A stretch of 64,000 nucleotides of DNA from Acanthochlamys bracteata. Its lineage: Eukaryota; Streptophyta; Magnoliopsida; Pandanales; Velloziaceae. Under the pieces are notes generated by a model. It was given only the letters and a program-made list of their open reading frames with translations. It was not told the origin of the DNA and did no database searches. Location: positions 8,054,662-8,118,661 of the forward strand of contig CM034132.1 of the NCBI GenBank assembly GCA_019914995.1, read 5' to 3'. Every line of letters starts with the position of its first letter. Positions within the stretch are counted from its first letter, which is position 1. A program made the position numbers and the translations under genes. Positions 25,431 through 37,423 of the stretch are shown here, in pieces.

Positions 25431-25829
25431 AAAAAGATTCAAAGTGTAAGGAGCATTTCTTTGGGTAGAATTCCCGCGCTGTTGATGGCGACAAATTTTA
25501 ATTCCCAAAAACATTTCTTCCAGAAAACAAATAGATAAAAAATCTTAATAAACTGACTGGTCTGAAGATATACGCGTTATTTTGGCTTCGTTGTTTGATT
25601 GAATTCTAGTCATCGGATTTGATTTTATGTGCAGTCAAAATTATTTAATGAAAACAAATCATTTTAAGAAAAAAAAAAAGAGATTGGTAACAAAATCAAC
25701 CAGTCAAAATAAGTTTTCTTTTCAAGAAAGCAATAAAAGAAGGAAAATTGTAAAATTGTTCAAAGAACCAGTCGATGTAAGCAATACCAAGATTCAGAAA
25801 ACAAAGAAGGAAAATTTTGAGGGAAGACG

Positions 25830-27835
25830 ATGGAGCACGTGCTTGGGTTGCTGAAGGTGAAGGTGCAGAGAGGAGTTAAACTTGCGATTAGAGATCTTGT
25901 GAGCAGTGATCCTTATGTTGTTGTTCGAATGGGCAAGCAGGTACTTCAAAAACAAGGGTTAGATCATATTTCTTTTTTTGTTTTCTCGAGTCTTGTTTTG
26001 TGTTTTGTTTAGTGACCATGTTGTCTGCAGGTGTAATTAATTTATGTTTTGGGTATTCTTGTTTGCATCCAACTTGGCAAGGTTGGATTTTTATCTTTTG
26101 CTCTTTGGTATATTGGTTTGTTTTCTTTTACGCTTAACATCTGTTTGATGAGTTGATTTAATAAAGACTGCAACCTTATGATGTTCCACTCGTGAAAGTT
26201 AATTACTGTTTGTAGTTTCACTCACCAACACAGCTTGGTTTTCTTCTCGGCTGCTGATCTTGTATCCAAAGGGCGCTGCTTTTGTGATTGAAATATGTTG
26301 GCAACTCCTCTTTAACTGAGTCAACCAGACCCGGTAACGATAGCAGTTTGACATGAGTGAAGGATCATTATAGAGGTCTGACATGTGTTCATTTGATTTG
26401 AATATTGGTCTTATGGTAGACACTACACTTCTTCTAGGTGAATGGATTTGCAGTAAGATTGTTCTGGTGTCACTAGTAGTTCTTGTCGATCTGGAGTTGG
26501 CTAAAAATTCAACCTACGTATTCTGCTAAATGACTATAGCTCCTCAGATGGAGTTAATGAAGCTCTCTTGTTTGGTTAACTCCTCTGATTGTTGGTTTCT
26601 CAGAGCAGATTGAAGTAGTTTTGCGGGTTTTTTGTGTATGGTTGGAATGTTATTAATAATTGTTTGCATCTCAACTTTATTCCTTGTGCATTCTTTTGCC
26701 TGTACCATGTCGTAGGTAGAATTAATGAACTCCAATATTGTATTAGATAATATGACTTGGTCCTATGGATATCTCTTTCTTCCAAACAAACTGGCAGTGG
26801 AGTTCTTGAAATGGAACAAGAAATCACATAACGAGTTGGAATTTGAGTAGCCTTAAGAACTTGACTCTCGGGTAGTCATATTAGATGGAAACTAGGAGCT
26901 GGTTGCTTCTTTAAGCTTATGATTTTACTTATTTTTCTGCTAATTGTAATTAAAATGAAATGTCCTTTGCAGAAAGTGAGGACTAGGGTAGTCAAAAAGA
27001 ATATCAACCCTGAGTGGAATGAAGAGTTGACTCTTGCTGTTGAAGATCCTTCTCTGCCGCTTAAGTTTGTGAGTGCACCTATCCTATTTATTTCCTTGCC
27101 CCTTTAGCTTTCAGACTTTGACATCTTTTAGTGAGATGCGAAAACTCTATAGGAGGGATGAGACAGTTAAATGAAGAGTCTTTAACTCAATTGACACTAC
27201 TGAATGTTTTGAAACTAAGACTATTACAGAGGGGAATATTGTCAAAAAAGTAAAAATTATGCCAAAAGTACAAAATATAAGGGTGCTACATTTTGGTACT
27301 TAAAAGTAGTCCTCAATCATACTGTTCTTTTTTCGAGTCCTGAGTCACTGGTTGTTGTGGTTCTTACTGAAGCATGATTTCATTGGAAGGATCTTTTTCC
27401 CCAGTTTGAGAAATAAGGGTTAATTGCACCTGTTTTCTAAGAAAAAGTTTCATATTTTCTATAGTTGCTAGTTTTGTAGGGAATGCATCTAATCTTAGGA
27501 GTACCTTTCTTACATGACTGATAACGCATCCTATACAGGAAGTGTATGATCATGACAAGCTTAGCAGGGATGACCCATTGGGTGATGCTGAATTGGACAT
27601 CCTGCCATTTGTTGGAGCTGCGAAGAGAAGTCAAGAACGCATCGACTTTGGTACTGTGATCCATAAGCTGGTTCCAAACAGGCAAAACTCCCTTGCTGAG
27701 GTGAGCTCCATCTATAATGAAGATGGGAATGTTGTCCAGGATGTTGTGCTTCGTCTTAGAAATGTTGAAATTGGTGAAATCGAAGTGCAGCTGCGTTGGG
27801 TGGATGTTCCTGGCGGCGCAAGAGGTCTGCTGTAA
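25830..27835 (+). CDS. CAR: CAR-type (C2-DOMAIN ABA-RELATED) small C2 protein, copy 1
   Basis: Plant CAR proteins are single-C2 proteins that bind phospholipid in a calcium-dependent way and, in Arabidopsis, bring PYR/PYL ABA receptors to the plasma membrane. Exons 25830-25940, 26973-27068 and 27539-27835 join in phase to 167 aa. The C2 core is visible: LGLLKVKVQRGVKLAIRD, SSDPYVVVRMGKQ, NPEWNEELTLAVEDP and VYDHDKLSRDDPLGDAE, supplying the Asp residues of the calcium loops. The family-specific insert (DILPFVGAAKRSQ...LVPNRQNSLAE) and the last strand (IEVQLRWVDVPG) complete it. It looks intact. The tandem neighbour at 29956 has the same exon structure, pointing to local duplication. The paralogue number within the family cannot be assigned. 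Confidence 0.92.
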
Positions 27836-29955
27836 TCGCCCGTGCATTGGATTATCTCATTGAAGTCCGACAGCGGTAATTTTTATGGTGAAGTAAGTTT
27901 TAGGTGATGTCCATACTAAAGCAGAATGATGGCTGCTGCTGTGAAGTTTTATATTCTACTTAAAAGTTAGAAGCTTTGTTTTTATCTATCATATGTCTGG
28001 TAATGTTGGAAGCATTTAAATCTCTTTTTTTCCTTCTTAAGTAAAAATTTAAATTTTGATATAACCTTAACCTTAAATTATAGTGTTATTGGTTAAGTAT
28101 GAGATAAAATGTCGGCAAATTACGTCAAAAATTTTATAATCTTAGTAAAGTGTCAAAAAATCCTTAATATTTATTTTTTACTAAATGTTCTATAAGTTTT
28201 GCTCATGATGCAAAAGAGTTCCCAAAGTTTATAAAATAACAAATGATTTTTAAAGATTTTACTATAATGTAAGAGACCGACATTTGTTTTTCTACCAAAG
28301 ACACTAATGATAATTAATCTAAACATTCACATTAAAATTTATGGATATAAATGAATTCAAAAATATTTTTCACCACTTTTGTTTGATATAAAAAATTATA
28401 TGAGTTTTTTTTTTTCAATTATAAGCAAAATTATGTAAAACTTCTTTTATGTTGGGTATAATAATAGTTAATTTCATAGTGAATTATAGTAAGATAAAGA
28501 ACTAATTTATTGGGTTAATTTTTTGAATTAGATTCAATTTTTAGTGTGAGTTAATATGAAGTGTTTTATTTTGATTAATATTTCCGTATTATCTCTCTTC
28601 TATATTTTACATTTTACGTTATAAGTAAAGTATTAAGGATCATTTGTTAATATAAGGTGAATCATAAAGATTTCGAGGTAATTCAGTGTTTTTAGCACAA
28701 TATAATTATCTCTAAATTTTGTTTCTATTGAGCATTGGTAAACTGTTTGCACAAATAATAAAAAGAGTAATTAAGGAGTGTTTGAGACAGATAGTAATTA
28801 AGGAGTGTTTGAAAGTGTTTATAAAAAAAAAAATTTCTAAAGTAGAAATTAACTTTGTTTTATTTCAATAAGTTTTATTATTTTAGCTCAGAAAAAATAA
28901 TAAAAATATATAATATCTTACGAAGTAGTATATCTTTAAATAAATTTTACAGAATATTATAAAAAATTTATTATAAATATAAAACTAAAAAAGTTGATTG
29001 TTGAATCTTGACTTTGGTTGTTGAAATTCTATTTGTTTGCTTCTGTTAGAGATATAAATATAAGCGGATCGGTCTGAGTGTAATTTTGATAGCCCAATTT
29101 TATTCATTTGTTTTTTTATTTTATAAAATAAATAAATAATAAAAATAATAAAATTTTTAAAATGAATTTTATAAAATTTTTGTTAATATAAAAGTTATAA
29201 ATATTTTTATTATTTAAAAGTATTTTTTAATTATAAATTAATTTTGTTAACTATTAAAATTGATCAAATGAACAGTATTTCATTAACCAATCAACATGAA
29301 AATAGTGATCAAATGGTGGCCCGACAAGATCAGCCCTATATAATCTACTAGATCGAGCCGAATCGGTGTGATTCTATTACTGTTCACCGATCAGACGGAC
29401 TATATAGTGGGCCGATCCGTTTAATCGGGTTTAGATTGGTAATTTTATTTCTGTTTGTTTTGAAACTTATTTTTAGTTTAGAATATTTTCTATAATATTA
29501 ATTTTTAATTAAAAAAATATTATATTATATTATAAAATAATTGTATATAATTTTCTTTAACAATAATGTTATTATATTTGATAATCTCAAACGATAACTT
29601 ATTTATAAACTATTAAGAACCGACTCTGAAAAAATTGCCTTGCGGCCGTTTTACTTCCCAAAACCCACTCTGCAAAATTTGAATTTTCTTCTCTAACAAA
29701 GAACCAGTAATACACCACATGGCAAGAACATCAATAGAAGATTCTACCAACCAGAGGTGTCAAGGAAAAAACAAACGAAGAGAGGAAGAAAGGAGTCCGT
29801 GAGACAAAAGCAGTAAAACCAAAGCCTGCTTTCTTGAACACAAGCAGTTTAACATTTTGTTGTTGTTCTTCTTCTTAATTCATCTGGAAACGAAGCCAAG
29901 AAACACAGCTTGAAAGAAAGAGGAGAGAAGAAAGAAGAACATAGGCAAAAGAAAT
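27836..29955. other. Region between the two CAR genes
   Basis: Contains the CAR-1 3' UTR, AT-rich DNA, a weak MITE-like copy near 28799-28995, a GATCCG-rich repeat stretch at about 29050-29440 and the CAR-2 5' leader (from about 29650). No other gene is supported. Confidence 0.5.
28799..28995 (+). mobile_element. MITE-like element, weak copy
   Basis: Begins AGTGTTTGAAAGTGTTTATA and carries a similar interior; the right end is not recognisable. The preceding bases contain a duplicated AGTAATTAAGGAGTGTTTGA (about 28769 and 28795). Confidence 0.3.
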
Positions 29956-32900
29956 ATGAACCGCCATTTGCTTGGGCTTCTACGGGTGAAGGTGCAGAGG
30001 GGAGTTAATCTTGCTGTTAGGGATGTCCGTAGCAGTGATCCATATGTCATCCTTCGAATGGGAAAACAGGTAAAGAACATAAGTTTCTCATTTCATCCGT
30101 AGTTTTGGAATCTGGGTTTTTGCTAGATTTCATCTAGATAGCTTCTTCTTTCTGCAAGCTCTTTTTTTTTTAGTTTTCTTCTAAAGTTATGTATTTGTTG
30201 ATTTTTTTATATTGACTATCTGGTTTTGATGATACCCTTGATTGAGTTATGTTTGCCATTCTACTGAAGAGTTTTTACTGGTTTTAATTCTCTGTTTAGA
30301 GGAAGAAGAATTTAGTTATGTTCGCTGTCATTTTCAAATTTGGATCTCTTTATCTTTATTGTAGAATTGGAAAATTGCCTCATCAGATGTTAGGGTTGAG
30401 TTATTAATTGCCAGTTTGTAGTTGATAGATTTCGTCTGGATAGTCTTCAAGTTGGGGTTTTGATTGTCGAGCCCTTCTCTACTTGTCAAAATTTTACTGT
30501 TATTAATCAAGATAGCTCTTTAGTTGCTTCTAATGGAGCTACCAAGTGTTAGTATTGTATTGATCTTTCTATTTGAGGGTCCTTTATCTAGAATCCAGCT
30601 CATGTTTTATTGAAGACTGTTACAGAAAAGTAACCAGAAAAGCAATTTCCTGATAACAGCAGTTACTAACCATTAAAACACAAACATCTTCATAGACTTC
30701 ATTGCAAAGCTAGAAATGGTTGTGCGCCATCACCATGTGCTCCTGGAATTTTCAGGAACTGTTGGTGTTTATTCGGGTTTGAATTTTGGGTTAACTGGTT
30801 AGAGCTGGGGTTTAATAAATAGTAGTGGTTCTTATGTCATATTTGTATTAAACTCTATATGGTTTGCTTAGTGATACTCAAGATTCTTATACATGCTTGC
30901 ATTTTCTAAATAAAGGATTGTACTAATTCTGTGTTTGCTGTATTCTAGTTAAGAAATACTACTTACTTTCTACAGATGTAGGGGACTAAAACTACTAAAA
31001 ACGTGGTTAGATATTCATGGGAAATCATCCTCTGGTCATTATCTCCATAGTAAAGTAGCTTTGTGAACATCTTGTCCATTTGTTGTAATTGCTGCCGAAA
31101 TTGCTTCTTACATGCATTATGTTTAACACGGTGCAAGAATATATGCATATGTTATCTCTATTCAATTGGCTAGAATAGTTGAAGATGTTAACAGAACTAA
31201 GGAAGAAAGAAAAGTGAGAGTGGGAGGTAGTGAATGAATATCTGGGTAATTATCCCTGCAAGAAGATATCTGTTCATTGGGTTTTTGAGTATAATAAAAT
31301 TGCTATAAGCTACCATTAAGAAAATATAAGGCAATTTAGCTCATAGCTTAGGGTTAAAACTCTAGTTATTCAAAAGAGAAAAGAACTAAGGTGTACGCGA
31401 ATTCTATGACAGATTTTCGGGGTAGTGAATCTACAAGCTTTTGTAGCCATCTGAATTGAAAATTGTTTATGCAATATGAAACTCTTGTTCTCGATGTCAA
31501 GCTCTTTTATATTTTTGGTTGATAATCATTGAGACATCACATAGCATCAGGATATGGCTTCTGTGCACCTGTTCTTATGACTATCTCATGTATCATAACA
31601 TTATAGGGCCCAAGCTTTAAAATTGATCAGCTGCAATTCAGTATTTGGTCACTTTGACTTTGTTCTGGAAGTTTGTAGTTTTGGGGAGCCTTTAAATAAT
31701 TACCTCGTTTTTTTATAAGTTTTCGTCGAAGCTTAGAATAAGTTTTAACCACATGTTCTTTTTCTTTCTTCTTTTTTTTTCCTAATGTCCTTTTTCTTTG
31801 ATTTGGTTGCATATTTAGAGGTGTGGTGGCTACCAGAATCTAAACTTCGAAATATTCTTTGGGTTTAATGTTATCCCTTGAGGTTATTAATTAGTGCATG
31901 GTTTGGTTAGGAATTTTGTCTCTTTTGTATCAGAACAAACCTCGTACTTGCATTTAGGAGACATTATATTATGATTTGAAATTATCTTAATGAGCTATGA
32001 TTTGTTCTGATATATTTTCCAAACTATAATATATTCCAGAAATTGAGGACTAAAGTAATAAAAAAGAATGTCAACCCAGAGTGGGATGAAGAGCTGATTG
32101 TTTCTGTTGAAGATCCTTCTGTGCTGCTCAAGTTTGTAAGTGCATTTGTTTCCACTTTTATGTTTCTATTTTTGACCGGTTGAAAGAATGGCTTCTATTT
32201 AAATATTTTCGTAGGTGATGGTCTTGAGTCTTTTGTTTATGTATCTTTTAACTTAACAAACTTACCAATGTCTTAACCAAGCGTAACACATAATTAAGTT
32301 GAAGTTAATTCTAATGAAGCAACACTAAATGCTAGACGTTGCACTGTAGTTGGGATTTACAGAAACTCCCAAATAAATCACAACAAAGTTCATGGTTTCT
32401 TCATCAGAATATCTCTACTAGCTAAGTTACATTACCTTATTAAGGAGTCAGCGGTTTTAGCCAAGTTTAAGGAACATGAGGTTGAGGATGGAACAGTTCT
32501 TTGATTTGGAATAGCAGACTGTTGGATAAATCAGAGGAAGTTGCATATGGCATAGCAAATTACCAAGGTCGATCATGTTGAGTTTTGGGAACATGAGATT
32601 TTCACCTGCTTGTAGTCTTGCAAACAGCACGACCTTAGAAACACAGAGGCCTATGGTAACTCAGCTTGTATTATAAGTTTGTAAAAATGATGCTTTAAAT
32701 TGAACCAGGTTTGTTGGGTTCATAGGTTTAAATGACTGTATCTCATTAAATATGCTGCTTGGGAATCTTCGGCTTATTTATGAAACATAAGTGCATAGTA
32801 ATGCTTGTGAGTGCCTCAAAACTTGGTAAATACTCATTAGTGCCTCTAATTAGGTGTTCATGGAGATAAATCTGTATCAGCATCCCTTATCAGGATCTCC

Positions 32901-34088
32901 TGATGTGTTGAGCAAGACCATTATTTTTATCTATCAGAACCAAGATCATTATGCATTTAACTTAGGGTGTGTTTTAATTGATGGGAAGTGAGTTGCGTGA
33001 AACAGAGTTCGATAGAACCGAGTTCAGTAAGAAGTGGACTAGAGATGAGTTCTATGATTCAGGGTGATTTGAAACACAAAAAGTGTGTTCGAACTCAAAT
33101 TGACCAGAGAAAGTGAGTTCCCTATAATTGAAAAGCACACTTACTCTGTATGACGTGCGCGGAAGTGAGCATAGTTCTCCTTTATGCAAATGTGTAATCT
33201 AGACAAAAGCAGACTGTTCCTGAAAGAGTTTCATGACCTGATTTTATAGAACTAAGATAATGACTCGAATAATATGACCTGGAACTTTTTTGTTTTGTTT
33301 TTATTCAAATCCAGGAATACGAGATTTAAATCCTCAACCTGAGGGCCTTCGCCTTCCAACCTAAGGGCGCTTGGCATGAATCTTCTTAAGGAAGAATTAG
33401 TAGATTAAGTGAAATGTCCAAGTTAATCTAAATTCTCTTCTTTTTCTGTCTTCCTTCTTTCCTCTCTTTGTTCTACATCAGATGTTGTCTGAGCGGTGTT
33501 CTTTTTTTTTTCTGTGGCTGTTCTAGTGAGCCTATCGGTTGGAAGTGTCTGTTATTCATACTGTTGCATACATCATTACTTGGTTTTCTTCTACGAAGGT
33601 CCTACAAATATTTCCTTTCTTCATCCGGTGAGCTGGATATCGACCTACAATCCCTGTTGCTATACAGACATATTCCAGAAGGCGAGACGAATAATATTTG
33701 ATTTCAAATTTGTACCATCAAGCGACACCTACCTGCTGTCAAAAAGGAACTGAATAAGGCTTAGTTGTTTCTTTTTCCATCTTTCACATTTAGTTTTGTT
33801 GTTTGATGTGCATTGGGCAATTGACTGACGCAATACTTATCCGGTGTTGTTGTTGTACAGGAAGTGTACGACCATGACATGTTTAGCAGGGATGATCTGA
33901 TGGGTAATTCTGAATTGGACATCCTTCCTTTCGTGGAAGCTGTAAAGAAAAATCAAGAAGGCATCAGAAGCAGCGCTGTGATCAAGAAGCTGGTTCCAAA
34001 TAGGCAAAATTGCCTGGTTGAGGAGAGTCCTATCTACTGTGCAGAGGGGAAGGTTGTTCAAGACGTTATCCTTCGCTTAGAAATGTAG
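29956..34088 (+). CDS. CAR: CAR-type C2 protein, copy 2, truncated by a 1-nt deletion
   Basis: Same architecture as the upstream gene: exons 29956-30069, 32040-32135 and 33861-34088. The 145-aa product keeps the C2 core (SSDPYVILRMGKQ, NPEWDEELIVSVEDP, VYDHDMFSRDDLMGNSELD) and most of the CAR-specific insert. Near 34075 the sequence is one base shorter than the matching place in copy 1 and in the fragment at 41.2 kb. The frame then runs into TAG at 34086. The next 60 nt to the original stop at 34150 still resemble the lost C-terminal strand in another frame. It may be a recent pseudogene or may make a shortened C2 lacking its last strand. Introns are long (1970 and 1725 nt). Confidence 0.85.
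32968..33140. mobile_element. Small TIR element in CAR-2 intron 2
   Basis: Left end GTGTGTTTTAATTGAT and right end CTATAATTGAAAAGCACAC form an imperfect inverted repeat of about 16 bp around ~140 bp. TTA occurs near both edges and could be a Tourist-type target duplication, but this is not clear. Confidence 0.45.
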
Positions 34089-34491
34089 AAAGCGGTGAAA
34101 TCGAAGTGCAGCTGCGGTGGGTGGACGTTCCTGGTGCAAGAAGGCTGTAGTGATCATTAAACTAAATGCTGTTGTTATTTCTATTTTGCTGCTCTTGTAT
34201 AGTAGCTTTAGGACCCTATGCTGTAGTTTGATTCTGTATATATACCTAAATCTTGAGCACAACTTAGAGAGTACTTTTTGCGTTGCTCCCGCCGTTGTCG
34301 TATGTATGAAATGTCGGGGAGTGCTAAAATATGAAGTTCCAACTAAAAAGAAATTAATTGCGGAATTTTAAAAAAGCGAATTTATTTTTTATTTTAAACA
34401 AGTGCGAGTGATTCCATAGACGTTGGATTGAAGAAGAAAATCGAAGTCTTTATACATTCTTTGCAGTTGTCTTCCTCATGGTTTTGTTCAT

Positions 34492-35339
34492 TCATTTGTC
34501 TTCCGCAAGGGTACATCTTCTCAATGACACTACAACATACGTCATCTTGATCTTTTCCTTCGACAAGTGGGCTGCAAAAATTTCAGCGAATGTCATGAAT
34601 AACTTGTCAATGACACCCGTTCCGAAGTGACTTGCAAGAACAGGCTCAAGACCTGCTCTTAAAGTCTTTGCGACATTGCCAGCGATAGACGTATTGTCCA
34701 AATCAAAACTTCCACTGCTCCGGTCAAATGAGTCCCAAAAAGATTCAAAAATCTGTAAATGGTCCAGATGGTATGATCCCTCCCTCTGAATTACTTCCTT
34801 CACTTCTTCAACATATGGTACATATAGAGGTAAGTTGAAGTTGTGGACTTGTGACTCTTCAAGCAAACCCTGAGAAAGATGGAACTTTTATAAAGAATGT
34901 AATGTATTTCATGCAAGTTCGGAAAAAATATACATTGGCTTATATGAAATTTTGCACTACAAAAGTAGTTTTAAAAAAAACAATTCATGAACTTAACCTT
35001 TACCTTTGAGACTAAAACTTGTAATGCTTCCGCCAATGACTCTAAAGCATCATGGAAGTTACTGTCTGAGGTATCCTTATCGTTGGTGGGAATTGTCAGA
35101 ACCATTCTCCCTTCAGGGACTAATTCTTCACCGCGTAACTTAAGAAATGTAGTGAAATCCCTTCGAAATTGATCCGAATAAGCTTCTAAGACATACGGAC
35201 TGCTTGATTTTGCTACAGCGATATTTCCCTTGTTTAAAGTTCTATATTTGTCGTTTTGAAGTTTTTCAGGAACCTATAAAAGTTGAACAACGCTCAAAAT
35301 AATAGATAATAAAACTGCAAAAAGTACGCACGAAACAAT

Positions 35340-35371
<32 letters not shown>

Positions 35372-36870
35372 CAATATGGAGTAATCTGGAGATTATCGCT
35401 TTTGTAAGGTTAAGGAGTTGAGTACCTGGGAAAGCCAATGTAAGGTAGACGAAGAGTGCACGAAGTGAATACTACTACTGAGGAATAGTCTAGTATAGAA
35501 AGAACCAGGGACTCCAGCAACATAAAATGGCATAACATTATCTCCTTTTCCTTCTTTGACTTTCTCCTTATAGGAAGAAAGAGCCTCAAAAACTGAGTTG
35601 AAGTCGTTTCCAGGGAGATCATTCAAGAAAATTTGAACCTCTGGTACTGTAATCTTGAGAGAACAGCAGCTATCCTTGATGGCATTGATGATTTCAGTCA
35701 TCGGCATAAAGGTGTTCGGCCCAGAGGAACAACCAAGATCAGACACAACCAAGCATTTAGGCAAAAGATTGCTACAAATATTGAACACAGCCTCTCTCAT
35801 TAGAGGAGTTGCATGTGATATCATGTTTGCCTACAAGGTTGAAATTAGCAATCATCAACACCATTAAGGAAGAACAATGGAAAGCACAAGTTATGGAAGA
35901 TAAACAAAAACTTAAGACTGACTTTCAGTCGTTTGTTGAGACAAAAATGGCGTTGCCCTTGAGGACAGCAAACCTTGTACCCAATGGTGACAGGTACGGG
36001 TACCAGGTACTTCAACCTAGATATACCCAAAAGAGATATGTTTGGTGTATATTTGAAGGATGGAAAAATGATAGCTTATAATATTTTGTGTTAGAATTTA
36101 GAATTTTACGGTAAGAGTACTTTCATTGAATTATGACGTTACTGCATTAGGGCCTCCAAAAAAGGGAACTTCATGTCCATACTACGATATAAAATTATAA
36201 ATATTGTTAGATAGATTAGTTATTTACTTATAATACTGTATATTGTTGTAAATCCTATCTCAATCGATATGCAACTCTATTTTTTGCCCTCACTTAGATC
36301 TGCTGCAAGGGAGCAGCCGATCCGGCGGCACCGCCGGCGGCGGCCCTAGTTAGTTTCTTTTGTGCTTTCACACGTACATACATCGATAACAAGTTGCTAC
36401 CTTATGAATTTGGTTTCAGCAATTCAATGATTCTTTTACGTAATGTTACTCTTATTGATAGAAAGGCGCAGATCCGAAAGCTCTTGCTTCATCAAGTGGC
36501 ATACTGAGCATGCCATTGGAATTTTCAAGTTATGCATCTTGTAATTTCAGGAGAGCTGTACATTGTCTATGATTGAGAGAGTTATTTTATGAGAAACTTT
36601 TTGCCTTATGATTTCTCATCATAAGGTGCTTAAATCCAATTTACCTAAGCACCTAGCTAGCTACATGTATATAATCCCATACACGGAAGTTCATAAACTC
36701 TAGCTAAAAAGAGAAATCTCATTTGTAAGCGATTCAACACTCTACTACTTACGAAGAAATAAGGGAAGTGGCTTCTAAAATAGAAACAGAGATACCTGTC
36801 CCTTGGAGTTGGACGCATAGCTGGTTTCTCCCGACCCTCCAACCATGTGAACCACTTGGTCAACCTTCAT
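34492..36870 (-). CDS. SABATH-family carboxyl methyltransferase, intact copy
   Basis: SABATH enzymes use S-adenosylmethionine to methylate carboxyl groups of small acids (salicylate, benzoate, jasmonate) or N atoms of xanthines. Exons on the minus strand: 36870-36796, 35830-35426, 35273-35004 and 34869-34492, all in phase, giving 375 aa, the usual length. Hallmarks: MVGGSGETSYASNS at the N-terminus, DLGCSSGPNT (SAM pocket), FLNDLPGNDFNSVF, VPGSFYTRLF, LHWLSQVPEKL and a C-terminal TYVVVSLRR. The residue before the active-site Trp is His rather than the Met of salicylate-specific SAMT enzymes, which fits BSMT/JMT-like members; the substrate remains unknown. It is tail-to-tail with CAR-2, 340 bp apart. 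Confidence 0.93.
35999..36680. other. Extra ~680 bp in intron 1 of the intact SABATH gene
   Basis: The paralogous intron (57476-57713) lacks this block. It includes a very GC-rich patch at about 36320-36348 (GGCGGCACCGCCGGCGGCGG), unlike the AT-rich surroundings. TIRs or a TSD were not identified. It may be an insertion here or a deletion in the other copy. Confidence 0.5.
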
Positions 36871-37423
36871 CTTGTTGATGCCTTTATCAGTAATTCTCCC
36901 ACTTCAGTTGCTACCTGCAGTATAGTGATGTATGTGGGACTTGGAAGATGAACCCTTCCATCTTATAAACAGATAGGCCAGGAAAATAACAGTTTATTAG
37001 TCAATGTTGGAATGGAAAATTCACTTGCAAAAGAAGATTTTATTGAGGAGTACATCTTTTCTACAGATAGGCCAGAAGAGAAGGTCTTGTCAATTTTGGA
37101 TTGGAAAATTACACTTGCAAAGAAGATTCTTTTGAGGAGACCATCTTATATTTTTTTTGGAAAGTATCAGTTTAGTCAATACTGGATTGGAAAATTCACT
37201 TGGAAGGAAGATTTTTTTTTTTCTTTTGATGGGCCACTTCATCAAGTTTATTATTCCAATAAAGTTTTTTGATTAAATATTTTTTGTACTATTAAAAATC
37301 ATATTTTTAATTATACTTTTCAAAATAATATTTTTATTTGTATAGTAATATTTTAATAAAATGTTTTTAGGATTTCTCAATCGTCATTTTTTTTTCAATA
37401 AAATCAGTTTTTCAATGTATTTT

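Larger units (their letters stand above)
33978..37423. repeat. Segmental duplication, copy A (CAR-2 3' end plus SABATH gene)
   Basis: From GTGATCAAGAAGCTGGTTCC in CAR-2 exon 3 through the 3' UTR, the whole SABATH gene and its upstream flank to TTTTTCAATGTATTT, this segment matches 41167-41641 plus 56137-58333 in the same orientation. The second copy is interrupted by a retroelement. Copy A has an extra ~680 bp in SABATH intron 1. Confidence 0.9.
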
